Positions 44,829-53,212 of a stretch of 64,000 nucleotides of DNA are shown in pieces. The notes under the pieces were generated by a model. The model was not told the origin of the DNA and ran no database searches. It was given only the letters and a program-made list of their open reading frames with translations. The translations under genes were made by a program, and so were the position numbers. The stretch spans positions 186,001-250,000 of the forward strand of contig NZ_JAAIUV010000001.1 of the NCBI RefSeq assembly GCF_010975035.1, in the 5' to 3' direction. Within the stretch, counting starts at the first letter, position 1; each line of letters opens with the position of its first letter. This DNA comes from Neobacillus thermocopriae (GTDB lineage Bacteria; Bacillota; Bacilli; Bacillales; Cytobacillaceae).

Positions 44829-47297
44829 TTGAAAAAGTGGGTTTATTTTTTAACAATGATCGGATTGATCATCATCGGTCTGACGCTTGGTCCCAATCCA
44901 TCTTTAGCTTCCAGTACTGGATGGAAACTTGAAAATGGAAAATGGTATTATCTTCAGAATCAAAAACCCGTTAAAGGATGGTTACAGGACGGGGATAAAC
45001 GGTATTACTTAAATGACAAAGGAATCATGGTAACTGGATGGGCAACCATCGGAGGCAAACGTTATTATTTTCAGGCGAATGGAGCGATGAAAACCGGTTG
45101 GCTGAACGACCGTGGAACATGGTATTATTTTGCACCAAACGGGGACATGAAGACTGGATGGATCCTTGACCGTGGAACATGGTACTATCTGCAGCCAAAC
45201 GGGGCAATGAAAACCGGTTGGCTTAATGACGCTGGAAAACGGTATTACCTCCTTTCAAGTGGTGCCATGAAAACGGGATGGCTAAACGAGCATGGTACAT
45301 GGTATTACTTTGCGTCAAGTGGGGACATGAAGACTGGTTGGGTCCTTGACAATGGCACATGGTACTATTTGCAGTCAAACGGGGCGATGAAAACCGGTTG
45401 GCTCAATGACGCTGGAAAACGGTACTACCTCCTTTCAAGTGGTGCCATGAAAACGGGATGGCTAAACGAGCATGGTACATGGTATTACTTTGCGTCAAGC
45501 GGGGACATGAAGACTGGTTGGGTCCTTGACAATGGCACATGGTACTATTTGCAGTCAAACGGGGCGATGAAAACCGGTTGGCTCAATGACGCTGGAAAAC
45601 GGTACTACCTCCTTTCAAGTGGTGCCATGAAAACGGGATGGCTAAACGAGCATGGTACATGGTATTACTTTGCGTCAAGCGGGGACATGAAGACTGGTTG
45701 GGTCCTTGACAATGGCACATGGTACTATTTGCAGTCAAACGGGGCGATGAAAACCGGTTGGCTCAATGACGCTGGAAAACGGTACTACCTCCTTTCAAGT
45801 GGTGCCATGAAAACGGGATGGCTGTTGCTTGATAACAAGTGGTACTATTTTAAATCCAGTGGGGAAATCAGTTACGGACTGCAAAAAATTGGCCAGGATT
45901 ACTACTATTTTAATCAGTCAGGAGTTATGCTAGCCAATCAATGGTATGTACATAATCAAAAGAAATATTATTTTAAAAACGATGGCGCAGCTGCTAAAGG
46001 TGTATTGAATTACCAAAACAAAAAATATTTATTCCATGCAGATGGCACTCTAGCCAATGGATGGGTCAACATGAACGGAAAATGGTATTTTTCTGACAGT
46101 AATGGTCTTGTTAAAACAGGCTGGTTGACCTATGGTGGAAAAAAATACTTCTTGGATGCGAATGGAGCCAGGGTTACTGGCATCTATAAAATTCAAGGAA
46201 AAACATACTACTTTAATAATGACGGTGTTTTATCAACTGGACTTATAAAGATAAATAGCAAAGCATTTTATATTAAGTCAGATGGCACTCCTTATACCAA
46301 TGGCTATTTTACGATAAATGGGAAAAAATATTTTGCAAAGTCTAATGGTGAACTTCAAACAGGCTGGCTTTTACAAAATAACAAGTGGTATTACTTTGGC
46401 AATGACTACACAATGAAAACCGGATGGGTCTTAGTGAATGGAAAATGGTACTATTTAAACAAAGCTGGAGTCATGCAGACCGGTTGGTTTGTCGAAAATA
46501 ATAAAAAGTATTACCTTAGTTCCAATGGTGCCATGAGTACTGGCTGGCTCAACTTAAATGGGAAATGGTACTACTTCAATTCATCTGGAGAGATGCAGAC
46601 TGGTTGGATCGAGGTAAAAGGTGTCAAGTATTATTTAAATTCTGCAGGTGTCATGCAGACTGGATGGATCACAATCAACAATAAGGATTACCTCTTTGAT
46701 TCAAGTGGTGCACTTGTTCGTGGCCCTGTTACGAAAGGAAAAGACGAGAAAACCATTGTCATAGACCCTGGACATGGTGGCTATGATGGTGGTGCGAGTG
46801 TAGGCAGTGTGAAAGAAAAAGACATCAACCTGCAAGTGGGACTGAAATTTGCTGAGCTTCTAAAAAAACAAGGCTTCAAAGTATATATGACCAGAAGTAA
46901 AGACGAATTTATTTCTTTAGATCAACGTGTGGCTTTTTCCAATTCCATTAAACCAGATGCCTATATCAGCATTCACGTGAATTCCGCAGGCGCAACCAGT
47001 GCGAAAGGGATAGAAACTTATCATAATTCAAAAGATGGTGTCATGCCTAAAGAGAGCAAACTGCTTGCTACCTATCTTCAAAAAGCATTGATTGAAGCAA
47101 CAGGAACGGTTGACCGTGGCATAAAAGACGAAAGTTTCCGCGTCATTCGTGGAAATGAAGCACCAGCCGTTTTAGTGGAAATTGGCTTTATCACAAATAG
47201 TGGAGAAAGAGCAAACTTAACAAGCACTAGCTATCAAAATAAAATTAGTTCGGCCTTACTGAAAGGTTTAATGAATTTCTTTCAAGCTACCAATTAA
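44829..47297 (+). CDS. N-acetylmuramoyl-L-alanine amidase with ~30 choline-binding repeats
   Basis: The 822-residue protein has a signal peptide (1-28), about thirty repeats of roughly 20 residues (33-635), and a C-terminal Amidase_3 domain (641-820). Zinc and catalytic residues are H649 (DPGHGG), E663 (KEKD), H716 (SIHVNS) and E784 (VEIGF). It cuts between MurNAc and L-Ala. The repeats match choline-binding modules, suggesting tethering to phosphocholine-bearing polymer. Part of the array (45241-45824) is a nearly perfect 180-bp tandem repeat. TTG start with AGGAAGG upstream; strong terminator downstream. It lies 17 kb from the lic genes. Confidence 0.92.
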   Translation: MKKWVYFLTMIGLIIIGLTLGPNPSLASSTGWKLENGKWYYLQNQKPVKGWLQDGDKRYYLNDKGIMVTGWATIGGKRYYFQANGAMKTGWLNDRGTWYYFAPNGDMKTGWILDRGTWYYLQPNGAMKTGWLNDAGKRYYLLSSGAMKTGWLNEHGTWYYFASSGDMKTGWVLDNGTWYYLQSNGAMKTGWLNDAGKRYYLLSSGAMKTGWLNEHGTWYYFASSGDMKTGWVLDNGTWYYLQSNGAMKTGWLNDAGKRYYLLSSGAMKTGWLNEHGTWYYFASSGDMKTGWVLDNGTWYYLQSNGAMKTGWLNDAGKRYYLLSSGAMKTGWLLLDNKWYYFKSSGEISYGLQKIGQDYYYFNQSGVMLANQWYVHNQKKYYFKNDGAAAKGVLNYQNKKYLFHADGTLANGWVNMNGKWYFSDSNGLVKTGWLTYGGKKYFLDANGARVTGIYKIQGKTYYFNNDGVLSTGLIKINSKAFYIKSDGTPYTNGYFTINGKKYFAKSNGELQTGWLLQNNKWYYFGNDYTMKTGWVLVNGKWYYLNKAGVMQTGWFVENNKKYYLSSNGAMSTGWLNLNGKWYYFNSSGEMQTGWIEVKGVKYYLNSAGVMQTGWITINNKDYLFDSSGALVRGPVTKGKDEKTIVIDPGHGGYDGGASVGSVKEKDINLQVGLKFAELLKKQGFKVYMTRSKDEFISLDQRVAFSNSIKPDAYISIHVNSAGATSAKGIETYHNSKDGVMPKESKLLATYLQKALIEATGTVDRGIKDESFRVIRGNEAPAVLVEIGFITNSGERANLTSTSYQNKISSALLKGLMNFFQATN
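45241..45824 (+). repeat. 180-bp tandem repeat inside the amidase gene
   Basis: Three units start at 45241, 45421 and 45601, plus a partial unit at 45781. They differ at only a few bases (for example TATTACC/TACTACC and AAGTGGGG/AAGCGGGG). Each unit encodes 60 residues, three choline-binding repeats. Near identity at silent positions points to recent duplication or ongoing recombination. Confidence 0.95.
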
Positions 47298-47302
47298 CCT
47301 TC

Positions 47303-47339
47303 CTACCCCCACCCTTTAATATTAGGGCGGGGGTTTTTT
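47303..47339 (+). terminator. Terminator after the amidase gene
   Basis: ACCCCCACCCT/AGGGCGGGGGT stem, then TTTTTT, within 45 nt of the stop. Confidence 0.92.
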
Positions 47340-47410
47340 ATGCCGGAAGATGACAGTGATAAAATAATACGATAGTATAAATTTAATAAATGAAAAAAAG
47401 GAGGATGCCT

Positions 47411-49483
47411 ATGTCTGCCTCTAAAAATCAGCCTGCCTCCGCTTTTCGTGCTGTCTGTCCACTTGATTGCCCTGACCAATGCGGTTTGCTTTTGCATAAA
47501 CAGGACGGCAAGATTGTGAAAGTGGAAGGCGACCCGGATCACCCGGTAACCCGAGGTTATATTTGTAATAAAGTTCGAAATATGACGGAACGGATCTATG
47601 ACCAAAATCGGTTAAAATACCCGTTAAAACGAGTCGGACCAAAGGGCGCTGGGCAGTTTTCCCGCATTAGTTGGGAAGAAGCGATCGATACGATTACCTC
47701 CCACTGGAAAAAGTTGATTGCAACAGAAGGTCCTGAGAGCATTCTCCCCTATAGTTTTTACGGAAATATGGGACGGCTGACTGCGGAAGGGATGGACCGC
47801 AGATTTTGGAACCGTCTTGGCGCAACAAGACTAGAGCGATCAATTTGTTCCTCTGCAGGATCGGTAGGCTACCAATATACGATGGGCGGAAGTTTTGGCA
47901 TGGACCCGGAGGATACCGTTCATTCGAAACTTATTATTTTTTGGGGAATCAATGCGGCCAGCACGAACATGCATCAAGTGGCCTTGGCGCAAAAAGCTCG
48001 AAAAGAAAACGGGGCTAAAATTGTCGTCATTGATGTTCATAAAAACCAGACTGGTAGATTGGCAGATTGGTTTATTCCTATTTTGCCAGGGACAGACAGT
48101 GCCCTTGCACTCGGGATGATGCACATTTTATTTGCTGAAAATTTGGTTGATATTGATTTTTTAAAAAAATATACAATTGGTTGGGAGAAACTTCGTGACC
48201 ATGTCGTTCAATATGATCCAACAAGTGTTTCGAACATAACAGGCGTACCTGTCAATGACATTTATCGACTAGCACGGATGTATGGTTCTATAGAACCGGC
48301 GTTTATTCGAATTGGCAATGGTCCTCAGCATCATGATAATGGCGGCATGTTTGTTCGGACCGTATCCTGTCTCCCTGCCATAACCGGTCAGTGGTTAGTT
48401 AAAGGCGGGGGCGCAATCAAAGGAAATTCGGGATGGCTCGCTCATAACTCTGCCCGCCTGCAACGAACCGATTTATTGAAAAACAAAAACACCCGTGTGG
48501 TAAATATGAACCAGCTCGGCGACGCCTTATTGAAACTTACTCCACCGGTGAAATCACTGTACGTTTATGGGTCAAATCCAGCGGTTGTGGCTCCTTCAAG
48601 CAACAAGGTCCGTGAAGGCCTAGCACGGGAAGATTTGTTTACGGTCGTTCATGATTTGTTTTTAACAGAAACAGCGAAGTATGCAGATATTGTCCTTCCT
48701 GCGACTTCGTCATTTGAGAATACCGATTTTTATACATCATACTGGCATCATTATGTACAGCTCCAGCAGCCAGTTATTGAACCATATGGCCAATCCAAAT
48801 CGAATGTGGAAGTTTTCCGCTTACTTGCTGCTGGAATGGGGTTTGAGGATGAAGCCTTTGTACAGTCGGAGGCAGAAATGATAGCCGACGCATTGGACCA
48901 TCCACAAAATCCGTATCTCGAAGGGATCAATTATGATGTTTTAAAGGAGCGACATTTTGTAAAGGCAAAAGTGAAGCCCCTACTCTCTGAAAAACTACCA
49001 ACCCCAAGTGGAAAGATTGAGTTATATTCTGAGAGAATGCAGAAAGACGGATACCCTCCACTACCGACATATGTGCCTTTACCAGATGATGGTGGCCAAT
49101 TTCCATTCCAGTTTGTCCCTGGACCAAATCATAACTTCTTAAATTCGACATTTTCAAATAACGAGAAGCATATTGGAATGGAACGGGAACCTCGGCTTTT
49201 CATGAATCAAGTGGATGCAGAAAAGTTAGGGATAAAAGACGGCGATTTCATCCGGGTTTGGAACCACCGAGGGGAATGCGAACTAAAGGCGGCTGTAGGT
49301 GACAGTGTTCTTCCAGGCGTCGTGGTCACACAAGGATTATGGGCAGATGTGGCTGGTTCGAGCCCCAACTATCTAGTCAACAGCCTTACCCCCGACCGAA
49401 TCGCAGACATGGGTGGCGGTGCTGTCTTCTTCTCTGGAAGAGTCGCAGTGGAAAAATGCAAACCACCAAAACAGAGGGGCTAA
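47411..49483 (+). CDS. Molybdopterin oxidoreductase (DMSO-reductase family, YoaE-like)
   Basis: A 690-residue cytoplasmic enzyme. CPLDCPDQC and, about 27 residues on, GYICNK bind a 4Fe-4S cluster; the molybdopterin domains follow (RISWEEAID, then GSNPAVVAPSS and VVHDLFLTETAKYADIVLPA) and a C-terminal dinucleotide-binding barrel. No twin-arginine signal was seen. The metal-ligand region is SICSSAGSVGYQYTMGG, with Ser or Cys as ligand. It resembles Bacillus YoaE and has no electron-transfer partner beside it. The substrate is unknown. The ATG at 47411 follows AAGGAGG; the longer frame adds seven residues. A strong terminator follows. Confidence 0.88.
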   Translation: MSASKNQPASAFRAVCPLDCPDQCGLLLHKQDGKIVKVEGDPDHPVTRGYICNKVRNMTERIYDQNRLKYPLKRVGPKGAGQFSRISWEEAIDTITSHWKKLIATEGPESILPYSFYGNMGRLTAEGMDRRFWNRLGATRLERSICSSAGSVGYQYTMGGSFGMDPEDTVHSKLIIFWGINAASTNMHQVALAQKARKENGAKIVVIDVHKNQTGRLADWFIPILPGTDSALALGMMHILFAENLVDIDFLKKYTIGWEKLRDHVVQYDPTSVSNITGVPVNDIYRLARMYGSIEPAFIRIGNGPQHHDNGGMFVRTVSCLPAITGQWLVKGGGAIKGNSGWLAHNSARLQRTDLLKNKNTRVVNMNQLGDALLKLTPPVKSLYVYGSNPAVVAPSSNKVREGLAREDLFTVVHDLFLTETAKYADIVLPATSSFENTDFYTSYWHHYVQLQQPVIEPYGQSKSNVEVFRLLAAGMGFEDEAFVQSEAEMIADALDHPQNPYLEGINYDVLKERHFVKAKVKPLLSEKLPTPSGKIELYSERMQKDGYPPLPTYVPLPDDGGQFPFQFVPGPNHNFLNSTFSNNEKHIGMEREPRLFMNQVDAEKLGIKDGDFIRVWNHRGECELKAAVGDSVLPGVVVTQGLWADVAGSSPNYLVNSLTPDRIADMGGGAVFFSGRVAVEKCKPPKQRG

Positions 49484-49540
49484 AACACCACCATTTCGAC
49501 TATGCTCTCTCTATCCACATGTCACATCAGATAAAGAAAA

Positions 49541-49578
49541 AACAAAAAAACCTTCTCACTTTGGAGAAGGTTTTTTTG
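49541..49578. terminator. Bidirectional terminator
   Basis: AACCTTCTC/GAGAAGGTT stem with A7 before and T7 after, between the convergent oxidoreductase and symporter genes. Confidence 0.92.
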
Positions 49579-49595
49579 ATTGATCTCGACCGGTG

Positions 49596-50867
49596 TTAGG
49601 CTGTTTCTTCCCTATCTTTTAATTTTAGGGCTTGTCCAAGCCAATTTTTCCCTTCCACAAGACGGGTAACAAGCATCGCACACACGGTGTTTCCAGTCGA
49701 ATTCAACAGGGTGGCTGGTGCATCGATAATCGTACTAATAACAGCAATAATTGGCAGAGCTTCAGGTGGGAAGCCGTATACACTGATAATCAGCATTTCG
49801 CCAATCATCCCTCCACCTGGAATCGCCCCCATGACAGCACCAACTAAAAAGGCAACAGCAAGGATACTTAAAATATTCGAAACACTTGTTAAATCTTTAC
49901 CAAACAAAGCAAAAAGGAAAACAATTTTTAAAACACCACCGAAAACCGAACCATCCTTATGCGTGTTGGCTCCAAGCGGGATAATCGTCTCTGCAATATC
50001 CTTTGGAACCCCCATTTTTCTCACCGCCGCCAGGTTTACAGGAATACAAGCGGCGCTAGAGCAAGTGGCAATGGCTGTGACTGATGGTGTGATCGCATTT
50101 TTCCAAAAAACTTGCACACCAGCTTTGCCTCCAGCGATAAAAGCATATAAAGTAAAAAATCCAAAATAATAAATAACAGTCAAAATGAGATAGAGGACGA
50201 ATGAACGGGCATAACCTTCGAGAATTTGCGGTCCAAGCTCACCGATGACTGCCGCAAAATAACATCCTAAACCAATGGGAGCATAATACATGATGAGGCT
50301 GACCATTTTCATCATGACCCCTGTTGCAGCCGATAAAAAGTCCGCAACCGGCTTTGCTTTCTCCCCGACTAATGCCGTCGAAATGCCAAAGAACAGCGCA
50401 AAGACAATCAACTGCAACATATTGCTTCTTGAGAGCAACAAATGAAAATCCGACACTGTAAAGGTATTAACCAACTGGGTAAGGAATGAAGGCTGCTCGG
50501 TTTCCTCTGCTACTTCTGCCCCACTCATCACCTGCTTAATCGCATCGATATCAGATGGTTCAATTGGTTGAATGATCGATGTGCCAGCAAATCCGAGGAT
50601 CGCGGAAACAGATGCGGTGAATAGGAAAACAAGCAAAATGCTGCTCATGATTTTTCCTAAACGCTTCATGCCATTCATATTGGCAATCGCTGAAGCAATA
50701 CTGAAAAATACGAGTGGCACGATCAGCATAAACATTAAATTTAAGAAAAGATCACCGAATGGCTTAACCACAGCAGCCTTCGGTCCAAAATAAATACCTG
50801 CCACCCCTCCAAGTAAAATAGCAGATAATAAAATAAGCGTAAAACGATAATTTCTCAAAAACTTCAA
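49596..50867 (-). CDS. Dicarboxylate/amino acid:cation symporter (DAACS family)
   Basis: A 423-residue protein with about eight helices and two hairpins. FMLIVPLVFFSIASAIA, the serine-rich hairpin in SVTAIATCSSAACIPVNL, IIPLGANTHKDGS and the late NSTGNTVCAMLVTRL are GltP/DctA-type motifs for sodium or proton-coupled uptake of glutamate, aspartate or dicarboxylates. The serine motif reads ATCSSAACIP rather than the common SSSAATLP, so substrate choice is open. I use the TTG at 50867, 11 nt from AAAGG; a GTG 9 nt upstream is nearly on top of it. Confidence 0.88.
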   Translation of the reverse strand: MKFLRNYRFTLILLSAILLGGVAGIYFGPKAAVVKPFGDLFLNLMFMLIVPLVFFSIASAIANMNGMKRLGKIMSSILLVFLFTASVSAILGFAGTSIIQPIEPSDIDAIKQVMSGAEVAEETEQPSFLTQLVNTFTVSDFHLLLSRSNMLQLIVFALFFGISTALVGEKAKPVADFLSAATGVMMKMVSLIMYYAPIGLGCYFAAVIGELGPQILEGYARSFVLYLILTVIYYFGFFTLYAFIAGGKAGVQVFWKNAITPSVTAIATCSSAACIPVNLAAVRKMGVPKDIAETIIPLGANTHKDGSVFGGVLKIVFLFALFGKDLTSVSNILSILAVAFLVGAVMGAIPGGGMIGEMLIISVYGFPPEALPIIAVISTIIDAPATLLNSTGNTVCAMLVTRLVEGKNWLGQALKLKDREETA

Positions 50868-50944
50868 ATGGGTCACTGCCTTTCGCAAGAGTAAACACAA
50901 TTTTTCACATTGAAATCATACCCCAATTCATGCCAAGCGTAAAT

Positions 50945-51060
50945 AATTTTATTACCTCAGAATCCAACCAAAAATAGGAAATCCGCTTATAAAAATGTAA
51001 GCCTTTCTCCCCACTATTTGGCCTTCCAAAAATCAAGTGTCCACCAATAATGCCGACCCT
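50945..51060. other. Short gap after the second 5'-nucleotidase
   Basis: No terminator was found here for the minus-strand gene ending at 51061; nothing else was recognised. Confidence 0.35.
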
Positions 51061-52914
51061 TTATGAAAAGCTCATATGGATCATGTATTTGGCAAAGTTA
51101 TTTTCAACACCAATGTATTGGAGGTGTTTATATTGGGCCGCATATGTTTTGGCTTTTGGAGAGGTGTAAAAAATAGGTTTCGCTGTCCCATTGTATGGAG
51201 CAATAGACCAATTTCCGTCAGCAGATGGGTGGATGATTTTATTTTTTCGAATGTAATCTGTGAGAATTTGCCGATTTTCATCCGGTGACGTAAAAATGAC
51301 TTTCCCTTCACGAACCCCAGGATAGGTTGTGCTAGATGCCCGGTAGTTGTGGGTTGCAACAATAAACATTTGGTCATCCCTAACCGGGTTTCCCTTATAC
51401 TTCAGGTTCACAATTCGGCTAGAATCAGGATTCTCTAAACACCCATTCACATCATATTTTGCCGGTTGGGTGACATCCATTTGATACTCCACTCCATCAA
51501 TAATATCAAAATGAAATGATGGGAAATGGGAGTTAATTAAAGACTGCTCTCCACTTTTTTCCGGATCTATTCGGTTGAACTGCCCTGCACTCATTTCCAG
51601 CCATTCCTTCAACTGTCTCCCATTTACCAAAACCGCCTGCAATGTATTCGGGTATAAATAGAGATCGGCGATATTTTTGATCGCCAATGTTCCGGCGGGG
51701 ATATCTGTGTAAAAATCAGGACCTCCTCGTCCTCCTGCTTTAAAGGGAGCCGCAGCAGAAAGTATTGGAATGCCTGCATATTGTTTTAAGGAGGGATCTT
51801 TTAATTTTTCCACGAGATACTCCGTTTGTGCATCGTTAACCATCTGAACAACTGAGTCATCCTGCACAAGCGCAAAGTAGCTAAAAATCGGGGCCGTTGT
51901 TTCACCGATTGGCGTATTGACGTATTCTATCGTTGCTTGATGCTCAGGTGAAATCTCTGCCATTACTGCCTCATTTGCTTCAATAAGAGGATGGCCATTG
52001 GCATCGGCAATAGGCCGTACCAAACTAAGGCTATCAACGATCTCCCATTTGCTGTTCTTTTTCTGCAGGGTTAGGTCAATCACACCTAGATGACTGCCGA
52101 ACGAACCCGCCATCACTACCGGCTTTCCATGAATCGTTCCTTTTTCCAAGTCAATATGAGGGACATCCTTAAATTCAGGACCTGGAAAAAGATGATGGGA
52201 ATGACCAGCTAGCACCACATCTATTCCCTCCACTTGCGATAAATAGTAAGCGGCATTTTCTATGTTCGGATTATAGGGATCCGCACTAATTCCTGTATGA
52301 GCCAGGGCAACAATGACATCGGCCCCTTTGTTTTTCATCTCTGGGATATATTTTTTCGCCGTTTCAACAATAGAATGGACGATGACTTTTCCTTCTAGGT
52401 TTCCCTTATCCCACTCCATAATTTGAGGCGGAACAAATCCAATGACACCCACCTTTAAAATATCTATTTCACCATTTTCATCGAAGACCGTTTTGTTCAA
52501 AATAACATAAGGCTCAAAATACGGTTTATTAGTTTTAACATCATATATGTTTGCATTCACAATAGGCATCTTTGCCCGGCTAAGCACTCTAGTTAAAAAA
52601 TCTAAACCATAATTAAATTCATGGTTTCCGATTGTAATAGCATCATATTGAAGTGTATGAAACGCGCGAATCACCGGATGGATGTCACCTTCGTTAATCC
52701 CCCTCACCCTCGCGAGGTAATCACCAAGAGGGTTGCCTTGGATAAAATCACCGTTATCAAACAACAAGGAATTTTTCACCTGACTACGGGCTTCTTGAAT
52801 AAGTGTGGCCGTTTTCACCAAACCAACCGTGTGGTCTACTTTTGTTTGATAGTAATCATAGTGAGCCAGGTGAACATGCAAATCTGTTGTCTCAAGCAAA
52901 CGAAGTTGTACCAT
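51061..52914 (-). CDS. 5'-nucleotidase / cyclic-nucleotide phosphodiesterase family protein without signal peptide
   Basis: A 617-residue metallophosphatase with the same domains as the protein at the left edge: LLETTDLHVH, FDNGDFIQGNP, GNHEFNYG, AGHSHHLFPG and, C-terminal, VATHNYRASSTTYPG. It starts at MVQLRLLE, directly in the catalytic domain, so there is no signal peptide and the enzyme should be cytoplasmic. The ATG at 52914 follows GGAGGAGGTCTT; the longer frame has no site. The final substrate-binding NYRA is followed by SSTTYPG rather than the GGSGG of the secreted paralogue. Confidence 0.88.
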   Translation of the reverse strand: MVQLRLLETTDLHVHLAHYDYYQTKVDHTVGLVKTATLIQEARSQVKNSLLFDNGDFIQGNPLGDYLARVRGINEGDIHPVIRAFHTLQYDAITIGNHEFNYGLDFLTRVLSRAKMPIVNANIYDVKTNKPYFEPYVILNKTVFDENGEIDILKVGVIGFVPPQIMEWDKGNLEGKVIVHSIVETAKKYIPEMKNKGADVIVALAHTGISADPYNPNIENAAYYLSQVEGIDVVLAGHSHHLFPGPEFKDVPHIDLEKGTIHGKPVVMAGSFGSHLGVIDLTLQKKNSKWEIVDSLSLVRPIADANGHPLIEANEAVMAEISPEHQATIEYVNTPIGETTAPIFSYFALVQDDSVVQMVNDAQTEYLVEKLKDPSLKQYAGIPILSAAAPFKAGGRGGPDFYTDIPAGTLAIKNIADLYLYPNTLQAVLVNGRQLKEWLEMSAGQFNRIDPEKSGEQSLINSHFPSFHFDIIDGVEYQMDVTQPAKYDVNGCLENPDSSRIVNLKYKGNPVRDDQMFIVATHNYRASSTTYPGVREGKVIFTSPDENRQILTDYIRKNKIIHPSADGNWSIAPYNGTAKPIFYTSPKAKTYAAQYKHLQYIGVENNFAKYMIHMSFS

Positions 52915-52947
52915 AAGACCTCCTCCCTTCTCCATCAACGACATCCG

Positions 52948-53095
52948 TTAAAAGTGACAGCCCCCTGTTTAGTGGCATATAACCTCCTTCCAAATTGGAT
53001 AGCTCCCTTGGTGTGGTATCCAACTGAGAGTAAAGAATCAGGATGAGACGAAAGTCAAATCGAAGGCTCCTCGCCGCTAGGATACTTGCCTAGAG
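52948..53095 (+). repeat. Degenerate copy G of the dispersed repeat
   Basis: AAAAGTGACAGCCCCCTG, AGTGGCATATAACCTCC, CCAACTGAGAGTAAAG and TCGCCGCTAGGATAC keep the order of the family with deletions. Same orientation as the others. Confidence 0.75.
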
Positions 53096-53152
53096 TTCTC
53101 AATGTTATCTTATCCAAAGACAAAATGACCTTTCCCACAAAAACCTTCTATA

Positions 53153-53212
53153 CCAAAAAAATTGGTGTCAGACACCCATTTCATAAAATAAAAATGGATA
53201 CCTGACACCTAC
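53153..53212 (-). terminator. Terminator after the RND transporter gene
   Basis: On the minus strand GGTGTCAG...CATTT pairs with AAATG...CTGACACC, followed by AATTTTTTT. The arms are of the GGTGTCAGACACC short-repeat type. Confidence 0.75.

Noticed and set aside
45241-45824. Regular direct repeats that could suggest a CRISPR array
   Set aside because: The units are 180 bp, contiguous, in frame and encode choline-binding modules; there are no spacers and no cas genes.
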